Positions 8,439 to 17,150 of a DNA stretch of 64,000 bases are shown piece after piece (position 1 is the stretch's first letter; the number at the start of each line of letters is the position of its first letter). The position numbers and the translations under genes were made by a program. The stretch comes from Ch67 sp041395845 (GTDB taxonomy: Bacteria > Pseudomonadota > Gammaproteobacteria > Pseudomonadales > Ketobacteraceae). The notes under the pieces were generated by a model. That model did no database searches. It saw nothing but the letters and a program-made list of their open reading frames with translations, and had not been told where the DNA came from. Location of the stretch: contig JAWKZS010000003.1 in assembly GCA_041395845.1 (NCBI GenBank), forward strand, positions 62,001-126,000, written 5' to 3'.

Positions 8439-11400
8439 GTGAGCAAAAGCCAGAGTCGCCCGTTGCAGGGAAACGGCAATTTCCGTCGCAGTATCGTGTT
8501 ATCCCTGTCATTGCTGGTGGGCGTGTCCGGCGGCGTGCAGGCCTGTGAAGCCTGGGTGGCCAGGGTGGTTGCGGTCGAAGGGCTGGTACAGCGGCAAACC
8601 GTGGCGCAAGACTGGCAACCGCTGCAGGCCGAGCAGCTGGTCTGCCCGGGCGAAACGGTGCAGGTGGGTGAGCATGGTCGGGCAGCGCTGTACCTGAGTA
8701 ACAATACCTTTGCACGGCTTGATGCGAATACCGTGCTGCAGTTTCCGGCACAGCAGGATGAAACGCGTTTCTGGATTCAGCTGACCCGCGGAATTGGACA
8801 TTTCATCAGCCGGATTGCGCAGCAGTTCGAAGTATCAACCCCTTATGTCAACGCGGTGGTGGATGGTACGGAATTCCTGGTAGCAGCCGAGATGCAGGGG
8901 AGTGTCAGTGTCATCGAAGGCGAGGTCACCGCTTATAACCGACGCAGTCGTGTGGCCGTGCCTGCCGGAGAGCAGATTGTCACTGCCAGTGCGGATCAGG
9001 ATCTGACCCGTCTGAAGGTAAATTCGGCATCCCTGGTAGAGTGGGCAATCTTTTATCCGCCGGTACTGGTGTTGTCGGAACTGCAGCCGCAGGTCGGGGC
9101 CGATCGGCAAATTCTCGATGCTGCCATTCAGGCGCTGCGGGCAAACCGCATTGATAAGGCGTTAGTGTTGCTGGCGGTGGATCAGCCCAGCGATGTCATC
9201 CGTGTTGCGCAGGCGACGTTATTGCTCCAGCTGGGTGATGTGGCTGCATTTGAACGGGTTTTGCAGCCTGCACTCAGTGGTGACCTGTCTGCCGAAGCGC
9301 ACAGTCTTGTCGCCATTGCCGCGATTGCGCGCGGCGATACTGCGGGTGGGCTGCGTGCTGCACAGGTGGCGGTCGAGCGCGCACCGCAGCGCGCCGCAGG
9401 CTGGCTGGCACAGTCCTACGCGCTGCAGGCCAGACTGGATCTGCCAGAGGCCCTGAGCAGTGCCCGCCGCGCTGTCGAGGTGCAACCCGATAGCGTATTG
9501 GCCCGCCTGCGGCTGAGTGAGCTGCATCTCGCCCTGGGCGATGTGGCGGCTGCACGCAAGGTGCTCGCGGAGGTGCCAGACAGCGCAATCCGTACGGCAG
9601 AGTGGGAAGGCGCCCAGGGTTTTGCGCAGTTGCTGGCGTTGAACGTGCAACAGGCGCAGAGTCACTTCCGCAACGCCATCGCACTTGATTCCGCCCATCC
9701 GCAATACCATCTTGGCTTGGGGCTGGCACTGTTGCGCGACGGTGATCTTGAGCGTGGCCGGCGCGAACTGGAATACGCGGTCAGCCTGGATCCCCGTCGC
9801 AGCGTGACGCGTTCCTACATGGGCCGGGCCTATTTTGCCGAGAAGCGTGATGCCGAAGCACTCGAGCAGTGGGGGCTGGCCAAGCAGTTCGATCCCAATG
9901 ATCCGACGCCCTATTTCTACACCGGTGTGCAAAAGCTGCTGGTGAGTGATCCGGTGGGCGCCGTTCAGGAACTGGAACGCGCCCGCGATCTGAATGCGAA
10001 CCGTGCGCCGTATCGCGGTGAACAATTGCTGCAAAGCGACGCGGCGACGCGCAGTGCAACGCTGGCGCGGGCCTATCAGGAAGCGGGTTATTCCCAGGGC
10101 GTCCTGCTCAGTGGCTGGGAAGCCACCCGGCTTGATCCCGCCAGCAGTGAAGGTCACCGCCTGCTCGCCGACCACTATGCCGGTGATCCCCGCTATGAAA
10201 CCGCCCGTGTGTCCGAGCTGTTCCAGTCGCAGATCTGGGCGCCGCTAACCGCCTATCCATTGCAGCCGCAACTGGCAGAAACCGATCTCGCTCTGGTTGC
10301 CGGTGCCGGCCCGCAAACACCGGGACTCAATGAATACCACTCCCTGTTCTCCCGGGATGGACTTTACGCCAGCGCGAACGGTTACGGTGCTGGCGATGGC
10401 ACCTGGGGCAATGACCTGACCGGTTCGATCCTGGCAGGGCCGTTGGCACTCAGTCTGGGGCAGTATCATTTCGAGAGTGACGGCTGGCGCGACAATGCAG
10501 ACCAGACGCAGGATATTTACAACGGAATGCTGCAGTGGCAGGTGACCACCACAACGCAGCTGCAGCTGGAATATCGCACGCTGGACTGGGATCGCGGCGA
10601 TCTGGCGCCACGCTGGGACGGCAAGCAGTCACGCATGTTGTTCGATAATCAGGAGCGGGAAACGGCCCGGGTTTCACTGACACACCGGTTTGATCCTGCC
10701 AATGCGCTCGCCGTGTCTTATGTGAGCCAGCAATTTGATAATGATCAGGCCGAAACACAGCCGGATTATCAGGGCCGATACCGGCTGGATCAGCAACCGG
10801 AAACCTGGGAAATTCAGGGTGTTCATAAGGCCGATGCGTGGCGCTGGGTATACGGTGCAGGCCGCACGGACGTCGATATCGATTCCAGCCTTGCTATCAA
10901 TCTTTCCCAGTTCGACGACAGTGGTTTTCCCCCCAACATTGTTACAATTGATGCACTTACTGAAGAAGATACCCGGCGGCGGCAAGATGATGTCTATGCC
11001 CACAGCTACTGGTTCCCGGTGGACGATGTGCTGGTGGAACTGGGCATTACCTATACCGACCTGGCGCTGCAGGGTGATTCGGCGGTCAATACCGTCACCA
11101 CTGTCGAGATTCCCCTGTTGATGTTGGTGGATGTGACGGAAGAATCCAGCCTGGAAGACGTTGATGCCGGACGCAGCAGATGGTCACCCAAATTCGGCCT
11201 GACTGCCGGACTCACTGACTCGCTTTCCCTGCGGGTTGCAGCATTCCGGAGCGTTTCCAAACTGGTGGCAGCGGGCCAGACCCTTGAACCAGTCACCGTC
11301 GCAGGCTTCAACCAGTATTTTGCCGATCGTGATGGTCTGCGCAGTCGCAACGGCGCGCTCGGTCTGGATTACACGGCAACATCCTCGATCCGGCTTGGGG

Positions 11401-11918
11401 CATCGATCATGCGTCGTCTGCTCGACGGTGAAGCTACAGTGGATGGCACCGGCACCGAAGAAACCCGTGCCAGCGAGAACCTGGGGGATGCTTACGCACA
11501 TGTTCAGCTGTCCCCGCAGTGGGTTCTGCTTGCCGGTTATCGGTATTCAGTGATAAATGACAGTTACTACCGCGATGCGGTCGATGGCATCAGCTATGCG
11601 CGCACCGATAGGGTGCCGCTCGAAGTACGATGGTTCCCGGGTGGCCGCTTGTCTGCAGCATTGAAGTTCACGCATTACCGGCACCGGTTTGCGTTCAATG
11701 ATGGGCTGCAGACAGCTACCATGGATGAGCAGAAAGCCAATGTCGTCGATGTGTCAGTCGGTTACCGGTTGCCTGAGCGCATAGGGCTGCTGGAAGCGGG
11801 AATCAGGAACGTGACGGATGAGGATACGGAGATCCTGTATTTCCGGGAGGATGGGGAGTCGCTCCTGGGTTTTTATCCCGCCCAACTGGTGTTTTGTCGT
11901 ATAAATCTTAATTTTTGA
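8439..11918 (+). CDS. FecR domain / TPR / outer-membrane beta-barrel protein
   Basis: An 1159-residue exported protein. After a signal peptide ending VQA, residues about 30-200 form a FecR domain (GHFISRIAQQFEVSTPYVNAV is in its core). Residues about 220-560 are tetratricopeptide repeats with alanine/leucine helices (YHLGLGLALLRDGDLERG; YMGRAYFAEKRDAEALEQW). Residues about 615-1159 alternate polar and hydrophobic residues as in outer-membrane strands and end in a terminal Phe, the usual barrel assembly signal. NVTDEDTE near the end recalls the last strands of TonB-dependent receptors, but no plug domain is present. GTG 8439 is preferred to GTG 8427 because AGGTGG lies 7-8 bases before it. A TPR-plus-barrel layout is known from polysaccharide secretins such as PgaA; FecR here is unusual. 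Function unknown. Confidence 0.8.
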   Translation: MSKSQSRPLQGNGNFRRSIVLSLSLLVGVSGGVQACEAWVARVVAVEGLVQRQTVAQDWQPLQAEQLVCPGETVQVGEHGRAALYLSNNTFARLDANTVLQFPAQQDETRFWIQLTRGIGHFISRIAQQFEVSTPYVNAVVDGTEFLVAAEMQGSVSVIEGEVTAYNRRSRVAVPAGEQIVTASADQDLTRLKVNSASLVEWAIFYPPVLVLSELQPQVGADRQILDAAIQALRANRIDKALVLLAVDQPSDVIRVAQATLLLQLGDVAAFERVLQPALSGDLSAEAHSLVAIAAIARGDTAGGLRAAQVAVERAPQRAAGWLAQSYALQARLDLPEALSSARRAVEVQPDSVLARLRLSELHLALGDVAAARKVLAEVPDSAIRTAEWEGAQGFAQLLALNVQQAQSHFRNAIALDSAHPQYHLGLGLALLRDGDLERGRRELEYAVSLDPRRSVTRSYMGRAYFAEKRDAEALEQWGLAKQFDPNDPTPYFYTGVQKLLVSDPVGAVQELERARDLNANRAPYRGEQLLQSDAATRSATLARAYQEAGYSQGVLLSGWEATRLDPASSEGHRLLADHYAGDPRYETARVSELFQSQIWAPLTAYPLQPQLAETDLALVAGAGPQTPGLNEYHSLFSRDGLYASANGYGAGDGTWGNDLTGSILAGPLALSLGQYHFESDGWRDNADQTQDIYNGMLQWQVTTTTQLQLEYRTLDWDRGDLAPRWDGKQSRMLFDNQERETARVSLTHRFDPANALAVSYVSQQFDNDQAETQPDYQGRYRLDQQPETWEIQGVHKADAWRWVYGAGRTDVDIDSSLAINLSQFDDSGFPPNIVTIDALTEEDTRRRQDDVYAHSYWFPVDDVLVELGITYTDLALQGDSAVNTVTTVEIPLLMLVDVTEESSLEDVDAGRSRWSPKFGLTAGLTDSLSLRVAAFRSVSKLVAAGQTLEPVTVAGFNQYFADRDGLRSRNGALGLDYTATSSIRLGASIMRRLLDGEATVDGTGTEETRASENLGDAYAHVQLSPQWVLLAGYRYSVINDSYYRDAVDGISYARTDRVPLEVRWFPGGRLSAALKFTHYRHRFAFNDGLQTATMDEQKANVVDVSVGYRLPERIGLLEAGIRNVTDEDTEILYFREDGESLLGFYPAQLVFCRINLNF

Positions 11919-11936
11919 TGATTACTAGGAGTTAAC

Positions 11937-12320
11937 ATGGAACAACGTATGTCACGAGTCTGGGCCCGCGCTGCGATGTTGCTGGTATTGGGGACTTTAC
12001 CTTTCTTTGCGGGTTGCGGTGACGCGCCAGAGGAGGCTGGGTCTTCCGGCACGGATCAGGTTTCACAGCCGGAAAAAGGACGGGATGAGTACCTGCCGTT
12101 CAGCATCAGGTTCGATCTGAATGGCAATCCGGTCATCGTCGATGACAAAGGCAACCGGATTGAAGCGGAGCAGACCAAGCTGCCGGTAGAGGCGACATCC
12201 ATTGCTGGTGTACAGAGTATTTCCGTCGTTACTTATACGGGTTCCTGCAAGCAGGTGATCAGTATCGGTGGCAGGCTCTATACCATTACGCTGCCGGATT
12301 CCTACTGCAAGTCACTGTAA
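11937..12320 (+). CDS. small predicted lipoprotein
   Basis: A 127-residue protein with a lipoprotein signal: MSRVWARAAMLLVLG, then a lipobox ending FAGC at about residue 27. The mature part is acidic and ends with two cysteines (GSCKQV and SYCKSL) that could form a disulfide. No family was recognised. It starts 18 bases after the FecR-TPR-barrel gene with AGGAG at 11927-11931, so the two are very likely cotranscribed and it may be an accessory of the barrel protein. Confidence 0.7.
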   Translation: MEQRMSRVWARAAMLLVLGTLPFFAGCGDAPEEAGSSGTDQVSQPEKGRDEYLPFSIRFDLNGNPVIVDDKGNRIEAEQTKLPVEATSIAGVQSISVVTYTGSCKQVISIGGRLYTITLPDSYCKSL

Positions 12321-12342
12321 TGTTCGGCCGGAGTTTGTCGGA

Positions 12343-14265
12343 TCAGTAGACATACATGACAACAAACTCCACGTCGATATCCTGCCCCAAGTGTTCAACG
12401 ATGCGCGCCTTCTGGCGCGCCATCATCGCCTCATTCCAGGTGCCACTCACCCGCAGTTCCATCCGCACCAGAGGTTTGTCGGCACCCAGCACCACCTCGC
12501 GCACCTGAAAGATGCCATCCTCGGGATGCTCGCTGCCAATCGCCTGCAGTGACTGGTGAATGGCGTTTTGTTGCACCATCGCGCGAAATGCGAAGCCGAG
12601 CGGGATGGCGATCAGGATCATCAGGCCGATACTGAGCAGCAGTGCCTTGCGGGCGCGGCTGACCGGAGCAAATCCCAGTACCAGAAACGTGATGCTGGCG
12701 GCCAGCATGATACCTACCAGGTTGGTGAGGAACAGCAGGCCGGCGCCCAGCACCATGTCTGGCTGCACCCAGCCGATGCCGATGCCGCACACTGCCAGCG
12801 GTGGCACCAGCGCGACCGCAATGGCGACGCCGGCAAGACTCTTGGCAATTTCCTCTTTCGCGTTGGCATAGGCGCCCGCCACGCCCGACAGCAGTGCCAC
12901 CGCCAGATCCAGCAGGCTTGGATGCAGACGGCTGTCCATTTCCCCGGTCATGGTGCGCAATGGCGTGATGAGGGCGAACAGCGCCGCAAATGACAGCGCC
13001 ATGAGTAGTCCGGTGAGAAGGGTTTTGATGCTGGTCTGAATCAGCCCGTGTTCCGATCGCACGATGCCCATCGACAGGGAAATGATGGGCGCCATCAGCG
13101 GCGCCAGAATCATCGCACCGATGATCACCGACGCAGAGTTGAGAAACAGTCCGGTGCTGGCCAGCAGCGTACTCAGAATCATCAGCACGATGAAGGCCGT
13201 GGACAGGCGCGCACTATCCCGCAGGTTCTTGAACAGGTCACGAAAATCCGCTTCGGCTGCGTGGGGAAACAGCGGCAGGGACTTTTCCCGCAGCATGCGG
13301 CTGGTGGCCAGCGTGGGCAGATGGGTGGTGCGCAGGGATTCCCGGCTGCTGCTTTCTTCTGCCAGCTGGACTTTTTTACCGATCAGGATATTGGCGGCTT
13401 TTTCCCGCACTTCCACAATCCATTCCTGGCCCTGGAATTTTTCCCCATCCAGGGTGGCGTCCTGGGGACGCTGGCTGCGAACGGTCAGCGCATTGGTGCG
13501 GATGACGCCAACACTGTGCGGCAGCTGCTGCAACGAAACCCGCTTGAGAAAGCGCAGTTTCAGCAGAAACCACAGGTGACTCATCACGCTGGTGGGTGAA
13601 AGGATGAATGCATTGAGGTTGCCGTCGTTCACCATCAGTTCCTGGCTGATGGCGGTGGCGGAACTGCCAGCAAAATTGTGGCCGAATACCATGACCCCCA
13701 TGGCAGCCATATCCTGTTCCTGGCCTTTTCCGGTGGTAAATGAATACGCCCCCAGGCGCAGGCTGCCCAAGTGAGCGAGGGTGACGCGAATCCGGCGCCA
13801 GAAATGTTCTTCAACATGGCTGGATTGCAAGCCCCACACGTCGCCAACGATCAGGGTGCCCAGCATAATCTGGCCATTGCAGGTCAGCAGGTCGATCGGT
13901 GTGGCTTTTTCCATCTCGAGCGCACCTTTCAGGGCGGATTCGAGACTGGAGGGCACGCCAAAACTGGCCTGCACGCCTTTGTTGGATTTCAGCGGCAACA
14001 CGGCGATCTGCCATTCCCCCACCTGATCATGCTGCAGCAGCAGGCGGAACTCGGCGTCACTTAACAGGCAGAGCAGCCGGGAATCCGGTCGTGGTGCCGC
14101 GAGCCATTCGCTCAGCGATTGCCGTTCCGGCATGGGACGATCCTGCTCTTTGAACAGGGCCTCCAGATCGGCAAGGGTCTCCGCGTCCAGGTCAGCTGAC
14201 AGGAGCAGGACTAGTGTTGGTGCAGATTCTTCCATGGCAGATACCGGTGATGGATTCACGTTCAT
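12343..14265 (-). CDS. DUF389 family membrane protein
   Basis: A 640-residue protein. The N-terminal half (about 1-300) is soluble and looks like a diacylglycerol-kinase-type or sensor-like fold (LVLLLSADLD opening). The C-terminal half has the DUF389 core of several membrane helices, with glycine- and proline-rich stretches (SASVIIGAMILAPLMAPII; GVAIAVALVPPLAVCGIGIG). A short cytoplasmic or periplasmic tail follows. The family is widespread and its function is undefined. Start ATG 14265 was chosen over an upstream TTG; ATG 14235 is also possible, since neither has a strong ribosome binding site. It converges on the lipoprotein gene with 22 bases between the stops. Confidence 0.8.
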   Translation of the reverse strand: MNVNPSPVSAMEESAPTLVLLLSADLDAETLADLEALFKEQDRPMPERQSLSEWLAAPRPDSRLLCLLSDAEFRLLLQHDQVGEWQIAVLPLKSNKGVQASFGVPSSLESALKGALEMEKATPIDLLTCNGQIMLGTLIVGDVWGLQSSHVEEHFWRRIRVTLAHLGSLRLGAYSFTTGKGQEQDMAAMGVMVFGHNFAGSSATAISQELMVNDGNLNAFILSPTSVMSHLWFLLKLRFLKRVSLQQLPHSVGVIRTNALTVRSQRPQDATLDGEKFQGQEWIVEVREKAANILIGKKVQLAEESSSRESLRTTHLPTLATSRMLREKSLPLFPHAAEADFRDLFKNLRDSARLSTAFIVLMILSTLLASTGLFLNSASVIIGAMILAPLMAPIISLSMGIVRSEHGLIQTSIKTLLTGLLMALSFAALFALITPLRTMTGEMDSRLHPSLLDLAVALLSGVAGAYANAKEEIAKSLAGVAIAVALVPPLAVCGIGIGWVQPDMVLGAGLLFLTNLVGIMLAASITFLVLGFAPVSRARKALLLSIGLMILIAIPLGFAFRAMVQQNAIHQSLQAIGSEHPEDGIFQVREVVLGADKPLVRMELRVSGTWNEAMMARQKARIVEHLGQDIDVEFVVMYVY

Positions 14266-14401
14266 TGAGGCAGGCCTAACCTGACAAGTCAAACGGAACA
14301 ACGGCGACGTTCAGGTGCAGGACCACTGTTCGGCGAAATGTGGAGCAGGCCCGCCCAGACTGACGCAGCTGGTCACATTTTGACCTGTGGTTTGCTGGGA
14401 A

Positions 14402-14419
14402 GTGTTACCGCAGTAACAC
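14402..14419. promoter_or_regulatory. perfect palindrome, possible operator
   Basis: GTGTTACCGCAGTAACAC is a perfect 7+7 inverted repeat around CGCA. TTGACC at 14380-14385 lies 17 bases before its TGTTAC, so it could overlap a promoter -10. Such a site would suit a dimeric repressor, perhaps the TetR protein encoded at 14678, but the protein-site link is a guess. Confidence 0.4.
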
Positions 14420-14490
14420 GCCGTCTGGTAAATAATTCGTTAAATCAGGCGTTTGCGGAAAATCACGAGTTGGCCCGTCACTTGCTCTGG

Positions 14491-14580
14491 TATACCCAGC
14501 ATGACCATAACAACAATAACAACCTCGATTTCTTGCTGGGAAGCCCCGGGCGGCCACCAAAGCCTCCGGGGCCTTTTTTT
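14491..14580 (+). ncRNA. candidate small RNA with its own promoter and terminator
   Basis: An extended -10-like TGGTATACC (TATACC at 14491-14496) would start a transcript near 14501. The transcript is A/C-rich with repeated AAC units (ATAACAACAATAACAACC), like the CA motifs bound by Hfq/Crc. It ends at a strong terminator: GCCCCGG 14543-14549 pairs with CCGGGGC 14566-14572, then a T-run. The whole unit is about 80 bases. No ribosome binding site precedes the ATG at 14501. The rest of the gap 14266-14677 holds only the palindrome above. An alternative is a leftover leader and terminator from a lost gene. Confidence 0.4.
14543..14580 (+). terminator. rho-independent terminator upstream of tetR-type gene
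   Basis: GCCCCGG and CCGGGGC form a 7-bp GC-only stem with a 16-base loop, followed by CTTTTTTT. It sits about 100 bases before the TetR gene, so it ends a transcript that begins upstream rather than an annotated gene. Confidence 0.85.
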
Positions 14581-14677
14581 GTCCGGTCTTGCCTAACCGC
14601 CTTCCGTTTCGTCATGAAAACCCGTGCAGATTGCGGTATGATTCCGCGCTTTGCAGACATCCAGAATCAGAGGATTT

Positions 14678-15358
14678 ATGGCGGACGAAAGCGCGATCAA
14701 TTACCGTGGCCGCAAAGCGGCACGCGCCCGGAGTGAACAGCGGCGTCGAACCATCCTGGAAGCGGCCCTGCGCATCGTGGTGTCCGATGGTGTGCGCGGG
14801 GTGCGGCACCGGGCCGTCGCCAAGGAAGCGGGCGTTCCCCTTTCTGCCACCACCTATTATTTCAACGATATTTCCGATCTGATTGCGGACACCTTCACGC
14901 TGTTCGCCGAAAACGCCATGAGCGATGTGGTGAATCCGATCTATCAGCACATCGGTGATTTCGTCAACCAGCACAAGGATTCCCTGCATAGCGATCCGGA
15001 GTTGCTTGAGCAGCTGCTCGATCGTCTTACCGCATTGATCATGTCCTTTATCCAGATGGAACTGCGTGACAAGCGCGATCACATCCTGGCAGAACAGGCG
15101 TTCATGCACGAGTGTCAGCGCGATCCGCGTCTGCGGGAAGTGGCGCGAACCTACTTCGACCATCTGCTGGATGAACTGGTGCAGCTGTGCCGTCTGATCG
15201 GCGTTGAAGAGCCGGAGATTGCCGGCGAACTGCTGATGGGTACCGTGTTCCGCATTGAGCAGGAAGCCCTGATGGTGCCGGTGGACCAGCTGGACCTGAG
15301 CAAGGGGCACAAGATGCTCAAGCGCCAGCTGAAGGCGTTCATGCCCGCCCGCGATTGA
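14678..15358 (+). CDS. TetR family transcriptional regulator
   Basis: A 226-residue protein with an N-terminal helix-turn-helix at about residues 22-68 (RRTILEAALRIVVSDGVRG, then VAKEAGVPLSATTYYFND). A helical C-terminal ligand-binding and dimerisation region follows. TetR proteins are usually repressors released by a small molecule; the ligand is not evident. ATG 14678 is preceded by AGAGGA. Ung starts nine bases after its stop. The palindrome at 14402-14419 is a possible target, but this is inference only. Confidence 0.85.
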   Translation: MADESAINYRGRKAARARSEQRRRTILEAALRIVVSDGVRGVRHRAVAKEAGVPLSATTYYFNDISDLIADTFTLFAENAMSDVVNPIYQHIGDFVNQHKDSLHSDPELLEQLLDRLTALIMSFIQMELRDKRDHILAEQAFMHECQRDPRLREVARTYFDHLLDELVQLCRLIGVEEPEIAGELLMGTVFRIEQEALMVPVDQLDLSKGHKMLKRQLKAFMPARD

Positions 15359-15367
15359 GAGCCGCCG

Positions 15368-16060
15368 ATGACCGCGATGTCCCAGATCAAACTGGAAGCC
15401 AGCTGGAAGCAGCATTTGCTCGCCGAATTCCAGCAGCCTTACATGCAGCAGCTGCGTGCGTTCCTGCAGGAGCAGAAATCCCTGGGGAAAACCATCTATC
15501 CCAAGGGCAACGAGTATTTCAACGCTTTTAATCTGACGCCGTTCGATCAGGTGAAGGTGGTGATCATCGGCCAGGACCCGTATCACGGCCCGAATCAGGC
15601 CCATGGCCTGTGTTTTTCGGTGCAGCCGGGGGTGGCGTTTCCGCCGTCGCTGGTGAACATCTTCAAGGAACTGCAGCGCGATCTGAATATTCCGTTTCCC
15701 AATCACGGTAACCTGACCCATTGGGCCGAGCAGGGCGTGCTGCTGCTGAATGCGGTATTGACGGTGGAGCAGGGCAAGGCCGCCGCTCACCAGGGTAAAT
15801 GCTGGGAGCAGTTTACCGATGCCGCCATTCGCGAACTCAATGCCGGGCGCGAAGGTATCGTGTTCATGCTGTGGGGCAGTTACGCGCAGAAGAAGGGCCA
15901 GATCATCGATCGCAAGAAGCATTGCGTTCTGACTGCGCCCCATCCGTCACCGTTGTCGGCCCATCGCGGCTTTATCGGCTGTGGACATTTCTCAAAGGCG
16001 AATCAGTATCTGCAGCAGCGTGGGCTGACGCCGATCGATTGGGCAGTGCCGGATTTATAG
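15368..16060 (+). CDS. ung: uracil-DNA glycosylase
   Basis: A 230-residue family 1 uracil-DNA glycosylase, which removes uracil from DNA in base excision repair. The water-activating motif GQDPYHG has catalytic Asp70, and HPSPLSAHRG carries the conserved catalytic His192. Other family blocks are present (LNAVLTVEQGKAAAHQGKCW; VFMLWGSYAQ). Length is normal. ATG 15368 is used; ATG 15377 is an alternative three codons in. It directly follows the TetR gene and is followed by a palindromic repeat element. Confidence 0.96.
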   Translation: MTAMSQIKLEASWKQHLLAEFQQPYMQQLRAFLQEQKSLGKTIYPKGNEYFNAFNLTPFDQVKVVIIGQDPYHGPNQAHGLCFSVQPGVAFPPSLVNIFKELQRDLNIPFPNHGNLTHWAEQGVLLLNAVLTVEQGKAAAHQGKCWEQFTDAAIRELNAGREGIVFMLWGSYAQKKGQIIDRKKHCVLTAPHPSPLSAHRGFIGCGHFSKANQYLQQRGLTPIDWAVPDL

Positions 16061-16074
16061 GTTATTGCTAGCGG

Positions 16075-16257
16075 TCGAGGCGTGGCGGGAGTCTGATTCC
16101 GGACACGCCATGAATACATCCCTGTAGGCTGCACAGCGACCCTCCGGGGCCGGCCACTCACGAATTCGTTCGTGGCGTTCGCTAGAGAAAGCAGCGCTTT
16201 TCTTAAGCCAGCTCACCTGTCGCTGAGCGTCCGGAATCGACGCCCGCCACGCCTCGA
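16075..16257. repeat. dispersed palindromic element, copy A
   Basis: Arms at 16075-16104 and 16229-16257 are reverse complements apart from one mismatch and one bulge. Inside, on the minus strand, is a 37-base core at 16101-16137 (GCTGTGCAGCC, then CAGGGATG, then TTCATGGCGTGTCC) matching copy B at 41179-41215 at about 31 positions. GGACGCTCAGCG also occurs in both. This copy is longer, with a middle insert holding another palindrome around ACGAATTCGT. It lies between the convergent ung and mmsR genes. It resembles ERIC-type elements in plan, not in sequence. Confidence 0.8.
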
Positions 16258-16268
16258 TCTTGCACTCA

Positions 16269-17150
16269 TCACCCTCGCGCCAGCTTTCGGTACGCCGTCG
16301 GTGCAATCCCCGTCACCTTGCGGAACAGCCGCGAAAAATAGTGCGCATCGTCATAGCCCAACGCCTGCGCCACATCCCCCACCGACTGATCCGACACATC
16401 CAGCAGATAACAGGCACGCTCCATTTTCAGGTGAATGAAATGCTGGATCGGTGAATAGCCGGTGAGCGCCTTGTAACGTTTGCAGAAATGAAACTTCGAC
16501 AGACGGGCATGCTGAGCCAGTGCGTCCAGATCCAGTTCGCCATGCAGATGCTGCTCCATCACCGCCTGAATGCCCTGCAGATCCAGATAATGCCCGGATT
16601 GCCGCACCCGGCTGGTGGTCAGCAGTGCCAGATAGGTCAGGCACTGACGGAACACCTGTGATGCATGAATGAAGGCATTCATGTGATAGCCGGTGGCACG
16701 TACGCTCAGCAGTGCATCGAAATCCGCCAGCAGTTTCGGATGCAGGCCCACGCTGATCACGTAAGTCTGTGGCGGTAACGCAAGATGATCCAAGAACGCA
16801 TGACTCTGTTCACCGCCGAAATGCACCCAGTACAGGCTCCAGGGATCGCGGGCATCGGCCTGGTAATCATGAGCCACCCCCTGTGGCAACACCACCAGAT
16901 CGCCTTTGCCGACCCGGAATTCCTGCCGTCCTACCCGCACCAGCCCCTTGCCCGCACTGCAGTACAGCAGCAAGTGATCTTCGTGACTCGAACGGGCCAT
17001 CTGGTGTCCATAGGCCTTGGGGTAATAACCCACGCCATGCAGCACCAGATCCCGCGATAACGCATGCTGGGCCAGGGTCTGCACCGCAAAATGCGGCACA
17101 AAAAACCGCACGGCACCCGGTTGCAGGGGCCAGTTCGAGGAAACAGGCAT
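16269..17150 (-). CDS. mmsR: AraC family regulator, probable MmsR
   Basis: A 293-residue protein with an N-terminal cupin-type sensing domain (about 25-170, with HEDHLLLYCSAGKGLVRVG and the metal- or effector-pocket segment LPQGVAHDYQ). Two AraC helix-turn-helix motifs follow at about 195-290 (LDALAQHARLSKFHFCKRYK; VGDVAQALGYDDAHYFSRLF). It is divergent from mmsA, the arrangement of the valine regulator MmsR in Pseudomonas, so it probably activates the operon at 17278-21970. ATG 17150 is used because AGGA lies about six bases ahead; ATG 17156 has no room for one. The assignment to MmsR rests on position and family. Confidence 0.8.
   Translation of the reverse strand: MPVSSNWPLQPGAVRFFVPHFAVQTLAQHALSRDLVLHGVGYYPKAYGHQMARSSHEDHLLLYCSAGKGLVRVGRQEFRVGKGDLVVLPQGVAHDYQADARDPWSLYWVHFGGEQSHAFLDHLALPPQTYVISVGLHPKLLADFDALLSVRATGYHMNAFIHASQVFRQCLTYLALLTTSRVRQSGHYLDLQGIQAVMEQHLHGELDLDALAQHARLSKFHFCKRYKALTGYSPIQHFIHLKMERACYLLDVSDQSVGDVAQALGYDDAHYFSRLFRKVTGIAPTAYRKLARG

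Noticed and set aside
14501..14580. Thr/Ile-rich leader peptide of a threonine-type attenuator
   Set aside because: The ATG is followed by Thr/Ile codons and a terminator, but there is no ribosome binding site and no thr or ilv gene downstream; a small RNA fits better.
16141..16438. Small open frames between ung and mmsR
   Set aside because: They fall in the palindromic element or antisense to mmsR and have no start signals.
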